The notes under the pieces are model-generated. The model worked only from the letters and a program-made list of their open reading frames with translations, did no database searches and was not told where the DNA came from. Both the position numbers and the translations under genes were made by a program. Positions 15,565 to 23,771 of a stretch of 36,595 nucleotides of DNA are shown here, one piece after another (positions within the stretch are counted from its first letter, which is position 1; each line of letters starts with the position of its first letter). Source of the DNA: Phycisphaeraceae bacterium (GTDB taxonomy: Bacteria; Planctomycetota; Phycisphaerae; Phycisphaerales; Phycisphaeraceae); assembly GCA_002704825.1 (NCBI GenBank), contig PAIY01000198.1, forward strand, positions 1 through 36,595. Reading direction: 5' to 3'.

Positions 15565-17535
15565 TCAGGCAGCTTGTTCATTCTCGATCAATTCGCGGCC
15601 GGAATATTGGGCAACGAGTTTGATCAAAGCTGTCTTGTTGACCGGCTTGGTCATGAAGTCATCACAACCGGCTTTGAGACATGTATCGCGATCCTGATCC
15701 ATTGCATTGGCGGTCAATGCGACAATCGGGCGGTTGTAGTCTTCGCGTCGCAATAGGCGTGTTGCGGCATAGCCATCCATCACTGGCATCTGCATGTCCA
15801 TGAGAATCAGATCAAATGAGTGTTCCGCTGCGTGGATGATTTGCATGGCAATCTGGCCGTTGTCCGCGACCGTCAATTCAACACCTTCACGTTGGAGTAG
15901 CAAGCTGATGAGTTTCTGATTGTCGATCCCGTCTTCTGCCAGCAGAACGCGTACACCTTCCAGACGCTTGTCTGATTTTATGGGAGCAGTGGCAGACTCT
16001 TTGGTGATCTCGGATTCAATGAGAATTTTACCCATTGAGCCGGAGTGGTTGATCATGTTTTCACGGCTGATTTGATCGCTGGCGATGCAGAAGGTGAAGC
16101 AGCTGCCATGTCCTTCTTCACTGCTGACCGTCAGATCACCACCGAGCAGGTTTGCCAGTTTCTGGGAGATGGCAAGTCCCAGCCCTGTGCCACCAAATCG
16201 GCGTGTGGTGGTTTCGTCTGCCTGTGTAAACGGTTTGAAGATTTGCTCGACCTGGCGTGGTGTCATGCCAATACCGGTATCGCGCACATCAAAGCGAATC
16301 AGCGCGTTGTCGAGGTTTTCAGGTTCGGTGAGACGGGCGGTGACGGTGATTTGTCCCTTCTCTGTGAACTTGATGGCATTGGAAATCAGGTTCACAAGCA
16401 CCTGTCGCACACGGATGGGATCGGTGTGAATGGTCTGGGGGAAAGGCGCCTGGATATTGATGTTGAGCTTCAGTGATTTTTCGGTTGCCTTGACCTGCAT
16501 CAGTGACTGGACATCGTGGAGGATCTCCATGAGGTTGGTCGGGATGTTTTCCACCTGCATCTGCTGGGCTTCAATTTTGGAGATATCGAGAATGTCGTTG
16601 ATGATGGCCAGCAGGTGCTTGCCGTTGCGTTCGATGGTCTGCAGGTATTTGGCTTGCTCATCGCGTGGCAGGTCGGGTTCCTGCAGGATATCACTGAATC
16701 CGAGAATGGCAGTCATGGGCGTTCTGATTTCATGACTCATGTTGGCCAGGAACTGACTCTTGGCCTGATTGGCTGCCATGGCTTGTTGTAAGGCATCATT
16801 GAGTTGTTCAGTGCGTTCCTTGACACGGCTGTCCAGTTCATTGTGGACGTTTTGAACCTGATTGAGCATGCCGTTAAAGACATCGATCAGTGTACCCACT
16901 TCATCCTGTTCGGATTGTTGGCTCACACGCAGTGCGTAATTGCCTGTCTTACTGACCTTATCCGCTGCCTGTGTCAGCGCATGAATCGGTCGGATCAGAT
17001 CCCTTTGTTTACGGATGGCAATGAAGACGGCGATACTCACCGCACCTGAACCAATCAATACCAGAATGAAAAACTCAAAGGCAAGATTACCCAGTGCCGG
17101 TCTGAGATCATAATGTAATTCAAGCACACCGATGGTTTGATTCCCATGCTTGATCGGCATGCGCACTTTGATTTCGTCAAACTTGGGAGCTTGATGCAGC
17201 GCATGGTGACGTTTTTGATCATTGGCTGCACTGACGTATTCGCTGAGTTGAACACCTTGAGCATTACTCACATGGACCCATTGAATTTCGGGGATGGCCT
17301 TGAGTGATTCGAGTGTTTCCTTGAGTGCCTGTTTGTCTTCGAAGGCGACCGCCGCATAACTGTGAATCGCCGTCATCTCCGCGATGGATGTGGCAGTGTC
17401 CAATGCCTTGGGGCGAAGCTGTGAAAGTTGGAAGGTGATAAAACACACACATGCCAGAATCACGGCAAGGCTACAGACTGTCATTGTCAAAATGACCAGT
17501 CGGCTGCCGAATTGTCGTTGTTTACGATGAGGCAT
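15565..17535 (-). CDS. hybrid histidine kinase with CHASE8-like periplasmic sensor
   Basis: Inner-membrane sensor kinase, 656 residues. TM1 is about 13-37. The periplasmic part (40-145) has the CHASE8-like pattern [19 protein letters not shown] then [21 protein letters not shown]2 is about 150-174, HAMP 176-230, and a coiled coil leads to HisKA with phospho-acceptor His268 in MSHEIRTP. HATPase_c carries [19 protein letters not shown] and GGTGLGLAI. The C-terminal receiver has D535, phospho-Asp580 in [12 protein letters not shown], and K630. There is no DNA-binding or GGDEF output, so phosphate probably passes to an HPt protein encoded elsewhere. It starts 8 nt after the stop of a YfiR gene, with its ribosome-binding site AAGGAT (17547-17552) inside that gene. 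CHASE8 is the domain used by YfiN, supporting a YfiR partner. Confidence 0.9.
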   Translation of the reverse strand: MPHRKQRQFGSRLVILTMTVCSLAVILACVCFITFQLSQLRPKALDTATSIAEMTAIHSYAAVAFEDKQALKETLESLKAIPEIQWVHVSNAQGVQLSEYVSAANDQKRHHALHQAPKFDEIKVRMPIKHGNQTIGVLELHYDLRPALGNLAFEFFILVLIGSGAVSIAVFIAIRKQRDLIRPIHALTQAADKVSKTGNYALRVSQQSEQDEVGTLIDVFNGMLNQVQNVHNELDSRVKERTEQLNDALQQAMAANQAKSQFLANMSHEIRTPMTAILGFSDILQEPDLPRDEQAKYLQTIERNGKHLLAIINDILDISKIEAQQMQVENIPTNLMEILHDVQSLMQVKATEKSLKLNINIQAPFPQTIHTDPIRVRQVLVNLISNAIKFTEKGQITVTARLTEPENLDNALIRFDVRDTGIGMTPRQVEQIFKPFTQADETTTRRFGGTGLGLAISQKLANLLGGDLTVSSEEGHGSCFTFCIASDQISRENMINHSGSMGKILIESEITKESATAPIKSDKRLEGVRVLLAEDGIDNQKLISLLLQREGVELTVADNGQIAMQIIHAAEHSFDLILMDMQMPVMDGYAATRLLRREDYNRPIVALTANAMDQDRDTCLKAGCDDFMTKPVNKTALIKLVAQYSGRELIENEQAA

Positions 17536-17543
17536 GTTTGGGT

Positions 17544-18173
17544 TTAATCCTTACCACGCACTTTTACACCAAGCCGCAACAGCTTTGAGCTGACGTGGAT
17601 GCTTGATTGTCTGATTTCCTTGAGGTTAACGGTGAATGAGATGCCCGACTGATCCTGTCGAAGGCCGATCATCCCCCCGTATTCTGCGAACTGTGGCATG
17701 TCACCGACCAGTAAATAATCCGGTTTGATATTGCTGCGTTGGAAGGTCTGCAATTCTGCCAGGCCTGCATCATGCATGTAGATCAGATGACTACCAGAAA
17801 GCAATTGCTCATCGGCTTGGCTGAGTGTCCCTTTTTTGAATGCCTTTTGGGGCAAGTGATGAATCACCACCTTGCGATCGTTGAACTTGCCATCCACAAA
17901 GGCTTGTTGCATGGTTTGGGCAAAGTCTTCACCACTGACGATCGTGATGGTGAATGGCGGGGTCTGTGGATCAGCTTGAAGATCTTTCCATGTGGTCAAG
18001 CGCATGAAATTGACCAGGTATGCCACCTTGATCTGATCGACTTTCTCCTGGTTTTCGCCATTGGCATAGACGGGTAGACACAACTGCAAGACAAGTCCAA
18101 ACAGGCAAAGCCACAACGTCATCCGCCAGGATGCGAGCTTTTGCAGTCGGGATTTGAAGCAGACTGTGTTCAT
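17544..18173 (-). CDS. YfiR-family (DUF4154) periplasmic protein, pair 1
   Basis: Exported small protein of the YfiR family, which in Pseudomonas binds and represses the periplasmic part of an inner-membrane signalling protein. 209 residues. A signal peptide occupies about 1-38 (hydrophobic core [17 protein letters not shown]). The mature domain has the family landmarks [51 protein letters not shown] and [11 protein letters not shown]...[11 protein letters not shown]. The mature part has no cysteine. It starts 6 nt after the receptor gene stop and ends 8 nt before the histidine kinase start, so the three form a transcription unit. The neighbouring CHASE8 kinase is the most likely partner. Confidence 0.9.
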   Translation of the reverse strand: MNTVCFKSRLQKLASWRMTLWLCLFGLVLQLCLPVYANGENQEKVDQIKVAYLVNFMRLTTWKDLQADPQTPPFTITIVSGEDFAQTMQQAFVDGKFNDRKVVIHHLPQKAFKKGTLSQADEQLLSGSHLIYMHDAGLAELQTFQRSNIKPDYLLVGDMPQFAEYGGMIGLRQDQSGISFTVNLKEIRQSSIHVSSKLLRLGVKVRGKD

Positions 18174-18179
18174 GTTGAT

Positions 18180-20210
18180 TTAGAACGTCATGTTCACCTG
18201 GAAATAGAAACTACGCGGAACCTCACCGGTGTATTGATTGATGTCACGTTCGATCATTTCGGTATGTTTGGGGTCAATCAGGTTCTGTCCCCACAAGCCG
18301 ATCTGAACCTGGTCATTCAGACGCCAGGTCAACCCCAGGTCCAATCGGATGTAGCTGTCTGCAACATAGGAGGGGACACTGTCGACGTAGTACAGCGCGG
18401 CATTGAGTTCCATATCCCGGCCGATGTCCAGATACGATCGCAGATGAAACTGGTTGTCGGGATAGGCTTCATTCAGATCAAAGGTTTCAAACACTTCGCC
18501 GCTGAGATTGGTATGTGCATGGCTGTAGCCGGCTTCAAGCCTGAAGGTATGGGCCGGCTGCCAGATCAGATTCACTTCGCCACCGATGATCTGGCCTTGA
18601 TAACCATTGATCAGACTGAAGGTGTCCAGGTCAATATTCAGCAGGTTGGTGTAGTCGTTGACATAGAACGTGGTGTCGAGGGTAAGGTCTCTGGTCAGGT
18701 GTGAACGGTAACCCAATTCATAAGCAATGAGTTCTTCAGGTTCCAGATCACGACTACCGCTGGCAGGCAATGGATAAAGCACACCAGAAGGCCCACCAAA
18801 GTCACCAAGGTCAACAAAGACCGCAACCAGATTCAAGTCGGTGGTCCCGCGTCCAAGTGTTCTGGGGGCACGTGAGACGGCACCCCAGAGTGTGTTGTTC
18901 TGATCCGGTGTCCAGGTCACGCGAGCACTGGGATGGATCTGAAATCCCGAGATGTCGTTGTGTTCAATCTTGCTGCCAAAGACCAGCGTCAAGCTGTCAT
19001 CAAAGAGCTTGGTTGAGCTTTGGAGAAAGGCACTGAAGGTATGCAGCGTTTCCTCTTCGTGTGTGTAGTAGATGTAAGGCGTGCTTTGAATATGGTCACT
19101 GACCATACTCCACTGGGCACCCCAGACAAATAACTGTTCAGCTGTAACCGCCCAACGATGTCGGTAGTCCAGATTGAATTTGTCCTGGTCGAACTGGACG
19201 TCGTTGATGGCAGAGCGACTGGTATGGTCATAGGATGCCAACAGTGACCACTTGTTGTTTTCCGTGACCTGTTTGTCGATGTTGGCTTGCAGGAAATAAT
19301 TATGAACGCGACCATCATTGACGATTTGAAGATACTCATTGGCGTGTAGTGGGTCGGGCGTGTTGGCTGTGCCACTGAGTTGGTTGCTGTGTGTCACGCC
19401 GCCATGCAATGACCAGTTCAGGCCGTTGGGTGCCTGGTTGTCCAGACGAAAACCGCCTGAGAACATGCTCCAGTCGTCATGGGCATCCGTGCCGTCGGGG
19501 CGTTGGTAGGCATCGCGAAAACTGCCTTTACCCCATATTCTGAAGTAGGCGTTATCATCGAGTTTGCCACCGTATCGCAGTGAAAGTCCAGCGTCTTCAT
19601 AGGTCCCGGTGACGGCATTGACCAACCAGCCTTGGGTATCTTTGGCGGGCTTGGTGGTGACATTGATCACGCCACTGACCGCATCGGCACCCCAGAGAGT
19701 TGCACCGGGTCCTCGGATCACTTCGATGTTCCCGATGTCTTCGAGAATCAGATCCACGGTGTCCCAATGTACGAATGCTGCCAACGGATCATCGACCGAA
19801 CGGCCATCGATTTGCATCAGCAGACTGTCTCCGTAGTTGCCACGAATGCCACGAGCACCGATGGACCATGTGTTGGACGAAGACGATGCCACGTTGATAC
19901 CCGGGACAATGCGCAGCAATTCAGCCAGCGTGCGATGTCCGGTGCGTTGAATGTCTTCGGGGGTGATCACGTAAATGGCAGCAGGTGCCTTAAACCACTG
20001 TTCCTCGACACCGGTAACGGACGTGACATCCAATTGCCCCAGTTCTTCAAGGCTCAAATTCAGATAGACATTTTCAGTCTCATCTTGAGATTGCGCGATC
20101 GCCATGCAGGGCAAGATGCACAAGAACACACACGCCATCAACCAATGTGCCATGTGTCTGCCTGGCAAGGATTTCAAAGTGATATTGATCATTTCTATCA
20201 AATACCGCAT
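18180..20210 (-). CDS. TonB-dependent outer-membrane receptor, pair 1
   Basis: Predicted 22-strand outer-membrane barrel with an N-terminal plug, about 676 residues. A signal sequence ends near CILPCMAIAQ. It is followed by the LNLSLEELGQLDVTSVTG motif seen in all three receptors here. The plug has AAIYVITPEDIQRTGHRTLA, ELLRIVPGINVASS, QIDGRSVDDP and the family motif EVIRGPGATLWGADAVSGVI. The barrel ends in SFYFQVNMTF, an aromatic C-terminal outer-membrane signal. No obvious TonB box was found. Several starts are possible: TTG 20216, ATG 20210, ATG 20192, and ATG 20153 with AGGCAG upstream; 20210 is a compromise. The ligand is unknown. It lies 6 nt upstream of a YfiR gene, an arrangement pointing to signalling as well as, or instead of, uptake. 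Confidence 0.9.
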   Translation of the reverse strand: MRYLIEMINITLKSLPGRHMAHWLMACVFLCILPCMAIAQSQDETENVYLNLSLEELGQLDVTSVTGVEEQWFKAPAAIYVITPEDIQRTGHRTLAELLRIVPGINVASSSSNTWSIGARGIRGNYGDSLLMQIDGRSVDDPLAAFVHWDTVDLILEDIGNIEVIRGPGATLWGADAVSGVINVTTKPAKDTQGWLVNAVTGTYEDAGLSLRYGGKLDDNAYFRIWGKGSFRDAYQRPDGTDAHDDWSMFSGGFRLDNQAPNGLNWSLHGGVTHSNQLSGTANTPDPLHANEYLQIVNDGRVHNYFLQANIDKQVTENNKWSLLASYDHTSRSAINDVQFDQDKFNLDYRHRWAVTAEQLFVWGAQWSMVSDHIQSTPYIYYTHEEETLHTFSAFLQSSTKLFDDSLTLVFGSKIEHNDISGFQIHPSARVTWTPDQNNTLWGAVSRAPRTLGRGTTDLNLVAVFVDLGDFGGPSGVLYPLPASGSRDLEPEELIAYELGYRSHLTRDLTLDTTFYVNDYTNLLNIDLDTFSLINGYQGQIIGGEVNLIWQPAHTFRLEAGYSHAHTNLSGEVFETFDLNEAYPDNQFHLRSYLDIGRDMELNAALYYVDSVPSYVADSYIRLDLGLTWRLNDQVQIGLWGQNLIDPKHTEMIERDINQYTGEVPRSFYFQVNMTF

Positions 20211-20225
20211 GTTCAAAAAGCAAAT

Positions 20226-20244
20226 CTATACCTTCTGTATCGGG
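20226..20244 (-). promoter_or_regulatory. shared promoter-like motif upstream of receptor 1
   Basis: On the coding strand this reads CCCGATACAGAAGGTATAG. It shares CCCGA, six variable bases and AGGTATAG with 23022-23040 upstream of receptor 2, at identical spacing. TATAG could be a -10 element; no good -35 is visible. The motif ends 16 nt before the 20210 ATG. Confidence 0.5.
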
Positions 20245-20346
20245 AATCCGAATCAGTGGGTTTATGTCGTTGTGACTGCTCTGGGTAGAAAATGATGGAG
20301 AATCTGGAAATATCGGACCTGTGAATCCCTGTGATGGTTTAGAGGA

Positions 20347-20982
20347 TCACGGAGAATCGATGGGGGTCACAGGTGTACCGAGTCGAAGGACCTTTGAACT
20401 GATGAATAAATCCGCTTGCCTGATGGCTTTGATGTTGACGGTAAAGGCAATGCCGGATTGGCGTTTTTCCAGTCCGATCATCCCGCCATATTCGGCGAAT
20501 TTGGGCATGTCCCCGATCAGCAGGTAGGAGGGTCGGGCAGAGACTTTTTGAATGGTCTGCAAATCCGATAGACTTCCATGGCTCAGGTAGACAAGGTGGC
20601 TTTGTTTGATGATCTGTGTAGATTCCTTACTGAGTTGATTCTCTTGAAGATCAAGTTTGCGCCAGTGTGTGATGTTGACCTTGCGGTCCTGAAATTTAGA
20701 CTTGGGGAAGGCGCTGGCAAGTAATTGATAAAAATCTTTATCGCTGATCACGGTGATCTGCAAAGGCTTGTCGGGATTCTCCTGATTCAAGTCCGGCCAT
20801 ACAGTCAGCCGCATGAAATTTACCAGGTAGGCAACTTTGATATCCTCAAACTTATGATCTTTGCTTTCTTCGGCATGAGCAGGATAAGTGAATAGTCCCA
20901 GGCTAATGAGCATACAACAAAGGAACATGCTTTTTGAGCATGATCCTGCCAAGTACCGGGTTGTGCACTTGTACTTTGTCAT
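20347..20982 (-). CDS. YfiR-family (DUF4154) periplasmic protein, pair 2
   Basis: Paralogue of the pair 1 YfiR protein, 211 residues. The signal peptide runs to about 37 (core MFLCCMLISLGLFTYPAHA). Family landmarks are [49 protein letters not shown] and IAFTVNIKAIRQADLFIS followed by SKVLRLG. It contains no cysteine after the signal peptide. Its ATG begins one base after the TAG of the receptor gene (TAGGATG), so the two must be co-translated. No effector gene follows: after 20347 there is a 136-bp gap with the promoter-like motif of receptor 1. It may act on the single downstream CHASE8 kinase or on a distant protein. Confidence 0.9.
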   Translation of the reverse strand: MTKYKCTTRYLAGSCSKSMFLCCMLISLGLFTYPAHAEESKDHKFEDIKVAYLVNFMRLTVWPDLNQENPDKPLQITVISDKDFYQLLASAFPKSKFQDRKVNITHWRKLDLQENQLSKESTQIIKQSHLVYLSHGSLSDLQTIQKVSARPSYLLIGDMPKFAEYGGMIGLEKRQSGIAFTVNIKAIRQADLFISSKVLRLGTPVTPIDSP

Positions 20983-20983
20983 C

Positions 20984-22996
20984 CTAGAAAGTCATATTCA
21001 ATTGCAGATACAAACTGCGTGGGATTTCGACGGGGTCAGCGATCTGGAAGTAGTCGATTAACTCGGGGTGTTGATTGTCCAGTAAATTCTGTCCCCACAA
21101 ACTTAACGATGTATTGGCATTGATTCGCCACGTCAAGCCCATATCAAGACGCAGGTAAGGGTCCGCGCTGAACGTCTGGTTTTCACCGGTGTAGTACAAC
21201 GCTGCATTGCACTCAAGGTCCTGATTGATGTCCAGGTAACCACGTAGATGAAAGTGATTCGACGGGTAACTGGCCTGGACTTGAGTAGACAGAGCACCGT
21301 GCATGCTTGTGTTGGCATAACTGTATCCCGCTTCGACACGCACGGAAGGGGCTGGTGTCCAGACCATGTTGATCTCTCCACCAAAGACTTCACCTGCCAG
21401 GTTGTTATTGATGTCAAACGTGTTGCTGATACTCACCAGGTCGGTGTAGTAATTGAAATAGGTTGCCAAATCGAGTGTCAGATCACGCGTGACCCGGGAG
21501 CGATATCCCAATTCATAGGAGATGAGTTTTTCCGATTCAATATCACCATTGGCAGCGATGCTCGCAGGCAGGTAGAAGCCCGATGGCGGGCCACCCAGCA
21601 GTAAACTCGGGTCCACGAAAACGGCTGTATTGATGGCATCAATGGTGCTGCGACTTGGCGTACGAACCGCACGAGAGATAGCGCCCCAAACGGTGTTGTT
21701 GCTATCGGGTGTCCATGTGGCACGGATGCTCGGCTGAATCTCAAAGTCACTGTATTTGTTGTACTCAAACTTCGATCCCAGGATCAGAGAAAAATGGTCA
21801 TCAAAGAAGCTGGTTGAACTTTGAACAAATGCACTGAAGTTGTAGGTATACGCATCTTCCGGGACATACACGGCATAGGTTGAACGGTTTGTACGATCCG
21901 TACTCATGCGTGCTGAGGCACCCCAAACGAAAAGCTGTGCGTCACTGGTTGCGTAACGATGACGGTAGTCCAGGTCAAACGTGTCCCGCTCCAGTTCCAG
22001 ACCCGTCCGGATTTTTTCATTGCTGTGTTGATATGAAGCCGAAGCATTCCATTGGTTCTGGTCATTGATCTGTTTCTTTGCGGTGGCATGGAGGAAATAG
22101 TTCAATGACTGGTTGTCGCCAATCACAGGGGTAATGCCAAAATGTGTGTTGGGGATGGGTTCACTCGACATGCCACCGAGATGGTCGGAAAAACCAAATC
22201 CACCATGCAAGGCCCATGACAGGTTGTTGGGGGCTTCGGTGTCGATGCGAAAGCCTGAACTGTAGTAGTCCCAGTCATCGTAGTGATCACTGCCATCGAC
22301 CTTTTTCGATGGACCGTGGTTGGCATACTTGCTCCAGATTTTAAAGTACGTGTTGTCGTCCAGTTGACCGCCATAACGTGCTGAAACGCTGGCACGGTTC
22401 TGGTTTCCACCGATTCCCGAAAAGTACCAGCCCTGTGTGTCCCGTGCGGATTTGGTGGTCACATTGATCACGCCGTTAACGGCCTTGGAACCCCAGAGCG
22501 TTGCGCCCGGGCCACGAATCACTTCGATGTTCTTGATGTCATCGAGCACCAGGTCCTGCGTGTTCCAACGGATATAACCAAGTAACGGATCGTAAAGCGA
22601 GCGACCGTCAATGAGCATCAGCAGACTGTCGCCATAATTACCTTTGATCCCACGTGCGCCGATGGACCAGAGATTGGAAGTGGCCTGGGCGACATCAAGT
22701 CCCGGGACCAATCGCAATAACTCAGCAAGCGACTGATGACCGGTTCGCTGAATGTCTTCAGGCGTGATTACGTAAATGGCAGCAGGGGCTCGGAACCACT
22801 GCTCTTCGACACCCGTGGCGGACGTGACGTCCAATTGCCCCAACTCTTCAATACTCAGATTCAGGTATTCATTCTGGTGATCAGCTTGTGCTTTGAGCGT
22901 TTGAGGGAGAAGCAATCCCAGGCAAAGCATCAGGACAACATGCAGCAGATTCAGTGTGAATAACTTGTTTGGATGTTGGATCAGTGTTCTCATCAT
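20984..22996 (-). CDS. TonB-dependent outer-membrane receptor, pair 2
   Basis: 670-residue paralogue of receptor 1. The signal peptide ends near LLLPQTLKAQA, then EYLNLSIEELGQLDVTSATG. The plug has AAIYVITPEDIQRTGHQSLA, ELLRLVPGLDVAQA, LIDGRSLYDP and EVIRGPGATLWGSKAVNGVI. The barrel ends RSLYLQLNMTF. Plug and terminal motifs are nearly the same as in receptor 1 while loop regions of the barrel differ, as expected for divergence in ligand. It starts MMRTL with a weak AGG upstream. The stop is one base from the next YfiR start. A promoter-like motif shared with receptor 1 lies 26 nt upstream. Confidence 0.9.
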   Translation of the reverse strand: MMRTLIQHPNKLFTLNLLHVVLMLCLGLLLPQTLKAQADHQNEYLNLSIEELGQLDVTSATGVEEQWFRAPAAIYVITPEDIQRTGHQSLAELLRLVPGLDVAQATSNLWSIGARGIKGNYGDSLLMLIDGRSLYDPLLGYIRWNTQDLVLDDIKNIEVIRGPGATLWGSKAVNGVINVTTKSARDTQGWYFSGIGGNQNRASVSARYGGQLDDNTYFKIWSKYANHGPSKKVDGSDHYDDWDYYSSGFRIDTEAPNNLSWALHGGFGFSDHLGGMSSEPIPNTHFGITPVIGDNQSLNYFLHATAKKQINDQNQWNASASYQHSNEKIRTGLELERDTFDLDYRHRYATSDAQLFVWGASARMSTDRTNRSTYAVYVPEDAYTYNFSAFVQSSTSFFDDHFSLILGSKFEYNKYSDFEIQPSIRATWTPDSNNTVWGAISRAVRTPSRSTIDAINTAVFVDPSLLLGGPPSGFYLPASIAANGDIESEKLISYELGYRSRVTRDLTLDLATYFNYYTDLVSISNTFDINNNLAGEVFGGEINMVWTPAPSVRVEAGYSYANTSMHGALSTQVQASYPSNHFHLRGYLDINQDLECNAALYYTGENQTFSADPYLRLDMGLTWRINANTSLSLWGQNLLDNQHPELIDYFQIADPVEIPRSLYLQLNMTF

Positions 22997-23021
22997 GTTG
23001 CCTGATTGACGGAGAATAAAG

Positions 23022-23040
23022 CTATACCTGGTACATCGGG
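23022..23040 (-). promoter_or_regulatory. shared promoter-like motif upstream of receptor 2
   Basis: The coding strand reads CCCGATGTACCAGGTATAG, matching the 19-bp motif before receptor 1 at CCCGAT and AGGTATAG with the same spacing. No equivalent was found before receptor 3. The surrounding gap to 23150 also holds the hairpin ACAACTG...CAGTTGT, with no T run. Confidence 0.5.
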
Positions 23041-23150
23041 TATTTGAGCCAAGTTGTTAATGATGTGAGACGATCAAAAGTTATAGGATCACATTTCGCG
23101 CGATAACACAGATGGACAACTGCATGCAGTATGACAGTTGTTGTGACTGG

Positions 23151-23768
23151 TCAGTTCGACGAGGAGACGGAAATTCCCAGGCGGAGTACTTTGGAACTGA
23201 CTCGGATACGCGCATTGCTGATCGCTCGGGGATTGACTTTGAAAGTGATGCGCGTTCTGAGATTGTAGAGTTCAATCATCCCGCCGGCTTTGGCCATCCC
23301 CGGCATGTCGGAGATGTACAGAAAATCAGGCGAGTGATTGATTGCGAGAATTGTTCTGTGATCTTCCAGGTTTTTATTTCGGACATAAATCACATGACTT
23401 GCAAGGAGTTTGTCCCGTGTGTTCTGATCCAGGTTTTTGTCATGGTTCAACAAGGTCGGCAGGTCTTGAAGCTCAATGGCCCGATCAAGGAACTTGCCAT
23501 TGGGGAAGGCTCCACGGACCTCTTTGCTAAAGTCTGAATCCCCCACGATGGTGATGATCCAGGGTTGGTTGGCTTTTTCGCCTTGGTCTTTTTCCCATTG
23601 GGTAAAACGAATGAAGTTGGCCAGGTAGGCCACCTTGATCTGATCGATCTGCTTGTTTGAACGCTCCTGGGCGCTGACCACATGCGCGGATAACCATGGC
23701 ATCACAACCATCAACATCATGCTGATCGTTCGTACTCGTCGTTGCAATGTGATGGATGGTGGTCTCAT
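23151..23768 (-). CDS. YfiR-family (DUF4154) periplasmic protein, pair 3
   Basis: 205-residue member, the most divergent of the three. The signal peptide runs to about 33 (ISMMLMVVMPWLSAHVVSA). Family landmarks are IKVAYLANFIRFTQW, IITIVGDSDF, SHVIYVRNKN, FLYISDMPGMAKAGGMIEL and ITFKVNPRAISNARIRVSSK followed by VLRLGISV. The mature part has no cysteine. It begins 3 nt after the receptor 3 stop codon. The downstream gap of about 150 bp separates it from receptor 2, suggesting that pair 3 is its own transcription unit. Confidence 0.9.
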   Translation of the reverse strand: MRPPSITLQRRVRTISMMLMVVMPWLSAHVVSAQERSNKQIDQIKVAYLANFIRFTQWEKDQGEKANQPWIITIVGDSDFSKEVRGAFPNGKFLDRAIELQDLPTLLNHDKNLDQNTRDKLLASHVIYVRNKNLEDHRTILAINHSPDFLYISDMPGMAKAGGMIELYNLRTRITFKVNPRAISNARIRVSSKVLRLGISVSSSN

Positions 23769-23771
23769 GTT

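Noticed and set aside
20217-20346. Hidden third effector gene between pairs 1 and 2
   Set aside because: Only 130 bp, no open frame with a start and ribosome-binding site. The same holds for the gap between pairs 2 and 3.
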